NCBI GenBank assembly: GCA_017531585.1
Contig: JAFXKT010000001.1
Location: 310,001 to 374,000, forward strand
Reading direction: 5' to 3'
DNA: 64,000 bases
Source of the DNA: Candidatus Saccharimonadota bacterium
GTDB lineage: Bacteria > Patescibacteriota > Saccharimonadia > Saccharimonadales > Saccharimonadaceae
The notes below the pieces were generated by a model, which made no database searches, was not told the origin of the DNA, and was given only the letters and a program-made list of their open reading frames with translations. Position numbers and translations under genes: made by a program. Positions within the stretch are counted from its first letter, which is position 1. The number at the start of each line of letters is the position of its first letter. Positions 42,866-50,385 of this stretch are shown here, piece after piece.

Positions 42866-44221
42866 ATGAAACTATATAACACCGCGAGTAGAAAGCTCGA
42901 AGAATTTAAGCCACAAAATCCTAACGAAGTTAAGATTTATACTTGTGGTCCAACGGTATATAGTTATGCGCACATTGGCAATATGACGAGCTATGTCTAT
43001 TGGGATTTGCTCGTTCGTACTTTGCAGCTTAATGGCTGGAAGGTAAAGCGCATTATGAATCTTACAGATGTTGGTCATCTTACCTCTGATGCTGATGATG
43101 GTGAAGACAAAATGGAGAAGGGCGCACGTCGTGAAGGTTTGACGGTTTGGGATATTGCAAAGAAGTATTCTGATGCATTCCTAGATAATTTCCATGCTCT
43201 TAATTTGCTAGAGCCAGCAAAAATCTGCCCAGCAACGAAGTATATCGAGCAAGACATGAAGCTCGTAGATTTGCTTGACGAGAAGGGCTATCTTTACGAC
43301 ACGAAAGACGGTTTGTATTTTGATACGAGCAAGTTTAAAGGTTATGCAGATTTTGCTCATCTTGATCTTGAGCATTTACAGGCTGGCAAGCGTGTAGAGT
43401 TTAGTAGTGAAAAGCGCAATGCTTCAGACTTTGCGGTCTGGAAATGGATTCAGGAGGGCGAGGATCACGCAATGCGTTGGAAATATCGCGGTCGTGATGG
43501 TTATCCTGGCTGGCATCTAGAATGTTCTGTAATTGCTCATGAAGAGCTTGGTGAAACTTTGGATATTCACACTGGTGGTATTGATCATATTATGGTTCAT
43601 CATAGTAACGAGATTGCTCAGAGTGAGGCGGCTTTTGGTAAGAAGTTTAGTAACTATTGGGTACATTGTAACTTTATTACGAGTGACGGCCAGAAGATTT
43701 CGAAATCTCTTGGTAATGGCTATACCTTTGCCGATCTTGCAGAGAAGGGTTATACCCCGATGGATTTCAAGATGTGGATCTTACAGGGTCATTACCAGTC
43801 CGAGCGCAACTTTACTTTCCAGGATTTGTTTGCTGCACATCAGCGTTTGATGAACTATAGGAACTTTGCTGCATTAAGATGGCAGGAAAAGGGTGAAGAT
43901 TTACTAGAGCTCCGTGAGGAAATCTTGAACGAGCTCAATAACAACCTAAACTCTGCCGGCGCGTTTGCGAAGCTTGATGAAGTTGTTTCTAAATCTGTTC
44001 CAAGTGAAGATTTTGTTAAATTCTTGGATGAAGTATTCGGTCTAGGTCTTCTTGAATCTACGCCAGATATCTCGGATGAGAACAAGGAAAAGATAGCGGA
44101 TCGCGTAAAGGCTAAAGAGATGAAAGATTATGCTTTGGCAGATAAGATTCGTGACGAACTTGCGCGTGATGGCATTGAAGTTTTGGACGGCAAAGACAAA
44201 ACCTACTGGCGCTTTAAGTAG
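42866..44221 (+). CDS. cysS: Cysteinyl-tRNA synthetase
   Basis: The 451-residue class I synthetase charges tRNA-Cys. Visible features are CGPTVYSYAHIGN near the N-terminus (first zinc Cys plus the HIGH-type ATP site), WHLECSVIAHEELG (further zinc ligands), HTGGIDHIMVHHSNEIAQ, and GQKISKSLGN as the KMSKS loop. The C-terminal helical region and the short anticodon domain ending in TYWRF are complete; total length is slightly below that of E. coli. It is monocistronic with a bidirectional terminator shared with the convergent permease gene. The ATG is nine nt after a perfect TATAAT, so the mRNA is probably leaderless. Confidence 0.97.
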   Translation: MKLYNTASRKLEEFKPQNPNEVKIYTCGPTVYSYAHIGNMTSYVYWDLLVRTLQLNGWKVKRIMNLTDVGHLTSDADDGEDKMEKGARREGLTVWDIAKKYSDAFLDNFHALNLLEPAKICPATKYIEQDMKLVDLLDEKGYLYDTKDGLYFDTSKFKGYADFAHLDLEHLQAGKRVEFSSEKRNASDFAVWKWIQEGEDHAMRWKYRGRDGYPGWHLECSVIAHEELGETLDIHTGGIDHIMVHHSNEIAQSEAAFGKKFSNYWVHCNFITSDGQKISKSLGNGYTFADLAEKGYTPMDFKMWILQGHYQSERNFTFQDLFAAHQRLMNYRNFAALRWQEKGEDLLELREEILNELNNNLNSAGAFAKLDEVVSKSVPSEDFVKFLDEVFGLGLLESTPDISDENKEKIADRVKAKEMKDYALADKIRDELARDGIEVLDGKDKTYWRFK

Positions 44222-44226
44222 ATAGC

Positions 44227-44260
44227 AAAAATACCGCTCTATGACTGGAGCGGTATTTTT
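44227..44260. terminator. Bidirectional terminator between cysS and the AI-2E-family gene
   Basis: AAAAATACCGCTC (44227-44239) pairs perfectly with GAGCGGTATTTTT (44248-44260), with an 8-nt loop. Confidence 0.92.
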
Positions 44261-44266
44261 ATGGAC

Positions 44267-45412
44267 TTAATTCTTTGCGATTAGCTGCTTGTCCGGATTT
44301 TGTTCTTTGGCGCGTTTAGGCTTCTTTTCTTTATTAGAGGGAAGGAAACCATCGCCGAGCTCTTCGAGTAAGACCTTGACGCAGCCAGCGATAGGAATAG
44401 CAACGATAGCGCCGATTAGGCCAAACATATATACGCCGATTGTGACACTTGCGAGGACAACGAGAGCTGGAAGCTGCAAGCCTTTGCCTTGAACCTTTGG
44501 TGAAATGAAGTTGCTTTCGATCTGTAGATAGATAATGGTATAGATCAAGAATGCAAGACCAGCTGGCCAGGAGTTGAAGGCAAGGAGTAATGCGACGAGC
44601 GTGCCGCCAATGAAGCTACCAAACATTGGAATAAGGCTTAGAACGCCAGTAATGATACCCATTGGGAAAGCTAGACCAGAAGAGAAGTTAAAGATGAGAC
44701 TTAGGACAAAGACCGAAATGGAAGTGAAACAGGCATTGATTAAGCCGACAGTAATGGCGTTCGAGACGTATTTACTTACAACTTGAGCCATACGAGTGAT
44801 GATGGTCTGGATTTTGCCAGCGTGCTCGTTGGTACGGAAGTTGCTCCAGAATTGCTTAATGATGTCTGGACCTTCGATAAGCATAAGGAAGGCAAGAACC
44901 AAGATAAGAATAGTTGCTGTAACTGCGCTACCGATCGCACCAACGGTGTTAGCTAGGTTTGCACCAAAATCTTTAATGAAGTTGCTAGAGAAATCTCCGA
45001 GAGCAGTACTGATTTCGCCCTGAAGATTATCTATACCGAAGTTTTTGCCGAACTTGTTCAAGAATTCTAGATTAATGCTGGAATTGTTGTAGATTTGCGG
45101 CAAGTTTGCAATGAAACGCTGGGTTTCGTTACCGATGGTTGGTACAACAATAGCAACAAAGGCAATAACTACGCCAACGACAATAATATACGACAGAGCG
45201 ATAGGAAGCTTGCGTCCTTGGCCTGGAATAATGTCTGCTAATTTGTTAACTAGTGGCGAAATGGCGAGAGCTAAGAATAGGGCAGCGCCAAGAATGATTA
45301 AGCCGGCAGCGGCTTTAAATAATAAGAGGCCTGCAAGAGCTAGGCCGAAAAGAACTAGCCAGAACCGTATAAAGGTTTTGGTACTAATCTCGAGTTTATG
45401 AGTATTGTCCAT
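44267..45412 (-). CDS. AI-2E-family membrane transporter (PerM/TqsA-like)
   Basis: The 381-residue polytopic protein belongs to the AI-2E transporter family (formerly UPF0118). It has paired N-terminal helices (about 16-55), a third helix (about 70-95), a soluble segment (about 95-150), then further helices, with the conserved PMGIITGVLSLIPMFGSFIGG in the C-terminal half and PKVQGKGLQLPALVVL. Members are linked to autoinducer export or small-molecule permeation, but function is known for few. The C-terminus is basic (KEKKPKRAKE). The - strand promoter TGC plus TACAAT ends six nt before the ATG, so the transcript looks leaderless. It is transcribed away from the sortase-type surface-protein gene. 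Confidence 0.9.
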   Translation of the reverse strand: MDNTHKLEISTKTFIRFWLVLFGLALAGLLLFKAAAGLIILGAALFLALAISPLVNKLADIIPGQGRKLPIALSYIIVVGVVIAFVAIVVPTIGNETQRFIANLPQIYNNSSINLEFLNKFGKNFGIDNLQGEISTALGDFSSNFIKDFGANLANTVGAIGSAVTATILILVLAFLMLIEGPDIIKQFWSNFRTNEHAGKIQTIITRMAQVVSKYVSNAITVGLINACFTSISVFVLSLIFNFSSGLAFPMGIITGVLSLIPMFGSFIGGTLVALLLAFNSWPAGLAFLIYTIIYLQIESNFISPKVQGKGLQLPALVVLASVTIGVYMFGLIGAIVAIPIAGCVKVLLEELGDGFLPSNKEKKPKRAKEQNPDKQLIAKN

Positions 45413-45418
45413 AAGGAT

Positions 45419-45427
45419 ATTGTAGCA
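45419..45427 (-). promoter_or_regulatory. Extended -10 promoter of the AI-2E-family gene, leaderless
   Basis: On the - strand, TGC plus TACAAT (45419-45424), followed six nt later by the ATG at 45412. Confidence 0.7.
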
Positions 45428-45474
45428 TGGTATAGATGCTGGATTTGAGGTAGGGAGAATTATTAAAAAAGGCC

Positions 45475-45530
45475 TTGCATTTTCTAAAAAGCTTGTGCTA
45501 TATTGAAATTACAAAAGGTCAAAATAAAAA
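45475..45530 (+). promoter_or_regulatory. Promoter with AAGGTCA initial-region element upstream of the sortase-type surface protein
   Basis: TTGCAT (45475-45480), 18 nt, then TATATT (45499-45504) with an extended-10 TGC. Exactly 10 nt later is AAGGTCAAAATAAAAA (45515-45530), identical to 22774-22789. GCTTGTG before the -10 also recurs upstream of the gene at 30816. Confidence 0.65.
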
Positions 45531-45531
45531 A

Positions 45532-45619
45532 GCGAAATAAAAACATAGTTGTTGGAAATAGGTCAATTTTTGGCAATTATTAAACACAAAAACATTTGTA
45601 CCTTTATTTCGCGGGAGGT
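45532..45619 (+). promoter_or_regulatory. Long 5' leader with a distal stem abutting the ribosome site
   Basis: GCGAAATAAA (45532-45541) is perfectly complementary to TTTATTTCGC (45603-45612), which touches the Shine-Dalgarno sequence GGGAGGT (45613-45619). The 61-nt loop contains a second GGTCA. The leader is about 115 nt, much longer than most in this window. The stem could influence translation initiation. Confidence 0.5.
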
Positions 45620-45625
45620 AAAAAA

Positions 45626-48316
45626 ATGGCGCATTTCGGTGTGCAAAAAGCAAAGAGTAAAGCTCTTGTAGCTTTGGCTGCAGCCGCTGCTATTAGTGGC
45701 GCGGCATTCAATTCTGCTCCAGCTAACGCTGCTAGTACGATGCAGATTGGTACTTTTTCCATTGAAGCTGATGGTAAGTTGCCAGCAGTCGTAGGTGGTT
45801 GGAGTCAAAACTATGATTACTGGACCTACGAAGTTTCCGAAGAAGAAACTGGTCTTCATAAAATTAAGCCAAATGATTATTTCGGCTGTGACAGAAGGAC
45901 TGGTACTTCGGGCTCGGGTGTTCTCTTGAAGAATAAAGAGGCATTCCAGAACTTCGTAACAAACTATAATGGCGCTGCCGATAAGATGATTCAGGCCTGT
46001 GAGCAGGTTACTGATTCTCATAAGTCCGGAAAACTAGGCGTATATGAAATTGAATTTAACTCCGAAGAAGGACACGCCTACCAGAACTCGATTTATACAA
46101 CTTATTCCGGAGAAATATTTACAGTTAAGACGGATTTGGATTTTGATCCGGATGCACATCTAGAAGAAAATAGCGAATCAAGCCATTTGATTATCCGTAA
46201 TACCTTTAATAACAATGGAAAAATGGCCTTCCAGGTAACGCCTAAGAAGGTTGGTAATACTCAATTGAGATACGTAAAAGGTGATCAGACTCTTGGTGAT
46301 TTTTCTATTTATGTTTCAGATATCGAAGACATAGATTCTGAAGGTAATATTTATTACAATAACCCTGACAGGTACGGTGATGGTTACTTTGCTGCCTATG
46401 CGCACTATATTGGTACAGAAGCTTTGGATTTAGGCGATATTGAGACAAATCTACCATCAGGTCGTGTTTATCTTGAAATTGGTACTAGAGGGAATGAGGC
46501 TATGAGCGAAACTGGAACCGATAGTCCTGTTACTGTAGGTACGAAGAATAATCCTCTCACTCTAAACCTAGGAAGCCTTAACGATTCATTGACTATTAAT
46601 GGTGGGAGCCATGTAAAGTTTACTGGAAATATCAATAACGATATCACTATTAATAAAAACACGCTCGTAGAAGGTGATCCGCTAGTTGCTTCTTTGACTG
46701 TTGAGAGTGATTCTACTCAGAACAGTGGCGAAATGCGCAACATCGTCAACGAAGGTGACTTAACGATTAAGGGCGGTACTTACAATAATATCCAGATTAG
46801 AGGCGGTAATATCGATATTCAGGGCGGCTCGTTCAGACAGGAAGGCAAGGCTGCGACAATGTTGAATGATAGCATTGTTCGTGGTAGTAGTGATGGTTCA
46901 ATTACTATTTCTGGCGCCGATACAAAATTCGAGCATGTCGTAACATCTCCGGAAGGCGATAATGCTATCTGGCACAATGATACCTACGCTTTGATTCATA
47001 CTTATGGCTCAGATGTTACTATCGATGGCGGTACATTTATAAGCAATGGCTCCATTATTAGTGGCGAAGATTATACTGACGCTACGACTCCAAGGGGCAA
47101 CTATACGATTAACGGTGGTACCTTCGAAGCAAAGCATATTGCTGCCTTTTCAAATAACTGGCAGGGCAAGATGATGATCAATGGTGGCGATTTCAAGACA
47201 ACCGATCGCTTCTATGTCTGGGATACGCTAGAAGATTGGGAAGATCATAAGCTACTCAATCAATACGACTCTTTGCCAGAAGGATTAGGGTCTGTCGGTG
47301 AAGTTGTCCGCTACGCAGATAGCGAAGGAAACGAGCACCGTAACTGGGGTACAGGCTCAATGGGTATTACTCGTACGCTAATTAAGCCAACTCTAGCAAA
47401 TATGGAAGTAAATGGCGGCGACTTTTCGGATGGCTATGACGAAGACAGCGATACTGGCGTCTTCCCGGCAGCCGATCATGATGAAGTTGAACTTGATGGT
47501 GATTATGATAATGATGGCCGCAAGGACGTAAGAGTTCTTCCTGCAGAGACATATGAAATTGCCGTAGAAGTTGGCGAAAAAACACATCCACGCGATCTTC
47601 CTGAAGGCTACGAAATTGTTTCTATCGATGGCGACGATGTCTGTACGGCAGAAATCATCGATGGTGCAATTGTCATTTCGGGTCTTTCGGCAGGTGAATG
47701 TACCGTAAAGGCATCCGATAAAGAAAATGATATTCAGGTCTTTAATGTCCATGTTACGGATCTTGAGAATTATACTGAAGGTGATCCACTAAGCATCCCA
47801 GTAGGTGAAACCAAGACTCCAGAAGATCTTGATGGTAAGAATCCAGAAGATTTGGATTGGACGGTTGTCGAAGGTCGCGACTATTGTACAGTAAGCGACA
47901 GCGGTGCAATTACTGCAATTAAAGGCGGTGGCACTTGTAAGGTGACTGCTCGCGACCCAGAAACTGGCGACACTAAGGTCTGGGAAGTCCAGACAACTGA
48001 ACCGCTAGAAATCGGTGTTGGCGAATCTAAGAAACCAACTGATCTTCCAGAAGGTGCAGAGAATGGCGAATGGAGCAGCAGTGATACAAATGTCTGCACA
48101 GTCGCAAGCGATGGTACTATCACTGGTAAGAAAGCAGGTACTTGCTATGTAACTCTTACCCTTGATGGTAAAGTCTATACCTGGAAAGTTACCATTACTG
48201 GTAACCCAGATACAGCAGATAAAACTCGCGCAGCTATATTCACAGTTGCCGGTGCAGTAACCGCAGGCTTTGCAGCTTTGTCGGTAGCAGCACGCCGCTT
48301 CTTCGGACGCAAATAA
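45626..48316 (+). CDS. Secreted beta-helix/Big-like surface protein with sortase-type C-terminal signal (896 aa)
   Basis: The signal peptide is Ala-rich with cleavage near ANA-A (about residue 37). An N-terminal domain of about 230 residues follows. A region around 280-560 has NGGxF and GGTF repeats typical of right-handed parallel beta-helices (TINGGTFEAKH, TIDGGTFISNG). Three Big-like Ig domains (about 625-860) each hold one Cys pair (DVCTAE/GECTVK, DYCTVS/GTCKVT, NVCTVA/GTCYVT). The C-terminus is NPDTADKT, then a hydrophobic helix, then RRFFGRK, the layout of a sortase sorting signal with a non-LPXTG motif. The ATG at 45626 is chosen over a TTG 30 nt upstream because GGGAGGT lies six nt before it. 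Function is unknown; surface adhesion is likely. Confidence 0.85.
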   Translation: MAHFGVQKAKSKALVALAAAAAISGAAFNSAPANAASTMQIGTFSIEADGKLPAVVGGWSQNYDYWTYEVSEEETGLHKIKPNDYFGCDRRTGTSGSGVLLKNKEAFQNFVTNYNGAADKMIQACEQVTDSHKSGKLGVYEIEFNSEEGHAYQNSIYTTYSGEIFTVKTDLDFDPDAHLEENSESSHLIIRNTFNNNGKMAFQVTPKKVGNTQLRYVKGDQTLGDFSIYVSDIEDIDSEGNIYYNNPDRYGDGYFAAYAHYIGTEALDLGDIETNLPSGRVYLEIGTRGNEAMSETGTDSPVTVGTKNNPLTLNLGSLNDSLTINGGSHVKFTGNINNDITINKNTLVEGDPLVASLTVESDSTQNSGEMRNIVNEGDLTIKGGTYNNIQIRGGNIDIQGGSFRQEGKAATMLNDSIVRGSSDGSITISGADTKFEHVVTSPEGDNAIWHNDTYALIHTYGSDVTIDGGTFISNGSIISGEDYTDATTPRGNYTINGGTFEAKHIAAFSNNWQGKMMINGGDFKTTDRFYVWDTLEDWEDHKLLNQYDSLPEGLGSVGEVVRYADSEGNEHRNWGTGSMGITRTLIKPTLANMEVNGGDFSDGYDEDSDTGVFPAADHDEVELDGDYDNDGRKDVRVLPAETYEIAVEVGEKTHPRDLPEGYEIVSIDGDDVCTAEIIDGAIVISGLSAGECTVKASDKENDIQVFNVHVTDLENYTEGDPLSIPVGETKTPEDLDGKNPEDLDWTVVEGRDYCTVSDSGAITAIKGGGTCKVTARDPETGDTKVWEVQTTEPLEIGVGESKKPTDLPEGAENGEWSSSDTNVCTVASDGTITGKKAGTCYVTLTLDGKVYTWKVTITGNPDTADKTRAAIFTVAGAVTAGFAALSVAARRFFGRK

Positions 48317-48331
48317 AAACTAATTAATAAG

Positions 48332-48367
48332 GATTATGCCGACACCTCTCCCATGGTCGGCATAATC
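48332..48367 (+). repeat. Perfect 12-bp inverted repeat without T-tract
   Basis: GATTATGCCGAC (48332-48343) and its exact complement (48356-48367) are separated by 12 nt. The flanks are A-rich rather than T-rich on the + strand, so it is not a standard terminator for the + gene. It may stabilise the mRNA 3' end. Confidence 0.7.
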
Positions 48368-48391
48368 TAAAAAAATGACCTAAATCTTATG

Positions 48392-48425
48392 AAAGTCCCT
48401 CCACCTCCCAGGGGGATTTTCTTTT
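48392..48425 (+). terminator. Probable terminator of the sortase-type surface gene
   Basis: AAAGTCCC (48392-48399) pairs with GGGATTTT (48413-48420, one wobble) across a 13-nt loop. The T-tract is interrupted by one C. Confidence 0.55.
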
Positions 48426-48432
48426 GCTCAAC

Positions 48433-48462
48433 AAAAAACGGCTTTTATTTAGCCGTTTTTTT
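48433..48462. terminator. Bidirectional terminator, mainly for tgt
   Basis: AAAAAACGGCT (48433-48443) and AGCCGTTTTTT (48451-48461) form a perfect stem with a 7-nt loop and T-tracts on both strands. Confidence 0.85.
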
Positions 48463-48464
48463 GA

Positions 48465-49595
48465 TTAGTTATAATATTTTGCTAAGAAATCTTTCATATA
48501 ATCTTCGAGGGTGTCATTTAGGATGGCTTCTCGAATTAGGTCTACGGTATGAACGATAAAGTATTCGTTGTGAATGCTAGCTAGAGTTTTGCCAGTAATC
48601 TCGTCAGTTTTGAAGAGGTGATGGAGATAGGCGGCGCTGTAATGTTTGCAGCAATAGCACTCGCAACCTTCGTCGATAGGATTAAAATCTTCTTTAAACC
48701 TAGCATTCTTGATGTTTACGCGGCCGTTTTTGGTGTAGATTGCGCCGTTGCGAGCTTGTCTGGTTGGTCCGACACAGTCGAAGGTGTCGCAGCCGTATAG
48801 AGCACCATAGAACAAATCGCGTGGTTCGCTGCCCATGCCAAGGAGATGGCGAGGTTTGTTCTGCGGAAGGATTTCGTTTGTGAGCTTGATGATGTTTGGC
48901 GTCTCGTCTTCGGTAGTGTAGAGGGAGCCGATACCAAAACCATCAACTGGCAAATCTTTCATAAACTCTGCAGATTCGCGACGAAGATCTTCGAAAGTAC
49001 CACCTTGAACTACAGCGTAGAGCGCCTGATATGGTTTGCCGTTTGCTTCGGCTTCTTTTGCTAGTTTTTGATGTTCAGCGATGTCGATTGGGAGCCACTC
49101 ATGCGTGCGCTTCATAGCTTTTAGCATAACGTCGTGATCACGAGAATCTGCAACACAGTCGAAAGCCATATGAATGTCTGCGCCAATTTTCCATTGAGCC
49201 TGCATGGAGCTTTCTGGGGTCATACGGAGCTTGTCGCCATTGATATGAGATTTAAAGGTTACACCTTCGAAATCTACCTTGGCGCTTGGAAGGCTAAGAA
49301 TCTGGAAGCCGCCAGAATCGGTAAAGGTTGGACCTTCATAGCTCGTGAATTTGCTCAGGCCACCAGCTTTTTCGATTAAATCTACGCCAGGGGCGAGAAG
49401 GAGGTGGTAAGTGTTTGCAAGGATAGCCTGGCTGCCGAGTTCTTTCATTTGGGCAAAGGTTAAGGCTTTAACGGTTGCACGAGTTGCGGCACCAACAAAA
49501 CAAGGGGTCTGGATATCTCCATGCGGAGTATGGATGGTTCCGACACGGGCAAGACCGTTTTGTTTTTTAATTTCGAAAGAAAAGCCAGGATTCAT
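48465..49595 (-). CDS. tgt: tRNA-guanine transglycosylase
   Basis: The 376-residue bacterial Tgt swaps guanine-34 in tRNAs with GUN anticodons for preQ1, the entry step to queuosine. Signatures are TPCFVGAATRATVKAL, FTDSGGFQ (catalytic Asp), HLLGMGSEPRDL, FDCVGPTRQARNG (nucleophile Asp), and the zinc site CECYCC followed by His residues. Length is normal. It is followed upstream on the same strand by an Lgt-like gene and queA, the next enzyme of the pathway. No preQ1 synthesis genes (queC/D/E/F) are in the window, so salvaged base is probable. TGC plus TATAAT ends six nt before the ATG, giving a leaderless transcript. Confidence 0.96.
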   Translation of the reverse strand: MNPGFSFEIKKQNGLARVGTIHTPHGDIQTPCFVGAATRATVKALTFAQMKELGSQAILANTYHLLLAPGVDLIEKAGGLSKFTSYEGPTFTDSGGFQILSLPSAKVDFEGVTFKSHINGDKLRMTPESSMQAQWKIGADIHMAFDCVADSRDHDVMLKAMKRTHEWLPIDIAEHQKLAKEAEANGKPYQALYAVVQGGTFEDLRRESAEFMKDLPVDGFGIGSLYTTEDETPNIIKLTNEILPQNKPRHLLGMGSEPRDLFYGALYGCDTFDCVGPTRQARNGAIYTKNGRVNIKNARFKEDFNPIDEGCECYCCKHYSAAYLHHLFKTDEITGKTLASIHNEYFIVHTVDLIREAILNDTLEDYMKDFLAKYYN

Positions 49596-49601
49596 AAGAG
49601 T

Positions 49602-49610
49602 ATTATAGCA
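49602..49610 (-). promoter_or_regulatory. Extended -10 promoter of tgt, leaderless
   Basis: On the - strand, TGC plus TATAAT (49602-49607), with six nt to the ATG at 49595 and no Shine-Dalgarno sequence. Confidence 0.75.
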
Positions 49611-49626
49611 TCTTATTTGACGATTT

Positions 49627-50364
49627 CTAAATACGATGTGATAATATTTTTTCGATTTTTCGCCAATACTTTTTGTAGAGCAGTAGGAGAATTAGGGCGG
49701 CGAGGCAGGCTATCTGGTTTGCGGAGATAATTGCGGTTTCGTGATTGTAGCGCAAGAAATCCAGGAGGAGTTTTGCAATTATGCAAATGATTAGAGTTGC
49801 GTAGGCTCTGGTTGTTTGATTTTTGGTACGAGTGAGGCTTAGGAAAATTGCAAGAAAAACGATGGTTTCTAGTAGTTGGATCGGGAAGAAACTAGAATTT
49901 GGCAGCCATTCGTAATGAACAGCAAAAGGACCATCGTAATTAATGCCATGGCAGCAAGAGGCGGAGAGACAAGCGAGCTTTGCGATTGAATATAGGAGAG
50001 GCAAAGCGATGATGCTTGAAGTGATAATTGCTTGTTTTGGTAGTTTTAGCATATTTGGGGTGCCAAGCAGTCTCAAGAATTTTGGATTATTTTGGTATCT
50101 TTCAAAAACGAAGGCACAGAGAATTATTCCAGCTGCGGCGCCAACAGAGGCGAGGCCGATTTGCTGGAAAAGAATTAGGTTGGCTAGGATACTAAAGATA
50201 TAAATAGAGATAATGGAACAGAGGCAATAGATAAGGGCGAACCTTGATGGTGCTTTTTGATTTCTGAGTTGTTTATAGATAAAGAATTCGCCAATTAGAA
50301 GCGCAACAATAATAAGCAGGCCATAGACCTGATGAGGATGGTTCGGAATAAAGATGGTTGGCAT
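49627..50364 (-). CDS. Lgt-like (prolipoprotein diacylglyceryl transferase family) membrane protein
   Basis: The 245-residue protein has about seven hydrophobic segments. It contains CLSASCCHGINYDGPFAVHYEW and FFPIQLLETIVF, matching the divergent Lgt-type signature (GCCxG, then PxQLxE) in PF01790, and a late FLRYNHE resembling the Arg/Glu region. Lgt moves a diacylglyceryl group from phosphatidylglycerol to the lipobox Cys of prolipoproteins in the plasma membrane. Whether this short, divergent member retains that activity is unclear. It lies between tgt and queA with its own leaderless promoter (TGC plus TATAAT, eight nt to the ATG), which makes a link to queuosine unlikely. I call it Lgt-like rather than lgt. 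Confidence 0.7.
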   Translation of the reverse strand: MPTIFIPNHPHQVYGLLIIVALLIGEFFIYKQLRNQKAPSRFALIYCLCSIISIYIFSILANLILFQQIGLASVGAAAGIILCAFVFERYQNNPKFLRLLGTPNMLKLPKQAIITSSIIALPLLYSIAKLACLSASCCHGINYDGPFAVHYEWLPNSSFFPIQLLETIVFLAIFLSLTRTKNQTTRAYATLIICIIAKLLLDFLRYNHETAIISANQIACLAALILLLLYKKYWRKIEKILSHRI

Positions 50365-50372
50365 TTGGGCTA

Positions 50373-50381
50373 ATTATAGCA
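50373..50381 (-). promoter_or_regulatory. Extended -10 promoter of the Lgt-like gene, leaderless
   Basis: On the - strand, TGC plus TATAAT (50373-50378), eight nt before the ATG at 50364. It lies just inside the 21-nt gap after queA. Confidence 0.65.
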
Positions 50382-50385
50382 CGAG

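Noticed and set aside
45596-45625. TTG at 45596 as start of the sortase-type surface protein
   Set aside because: The extension reads through the leader stem and GGGAGGT; the signal peptide starts properly at the ATG at 45626.
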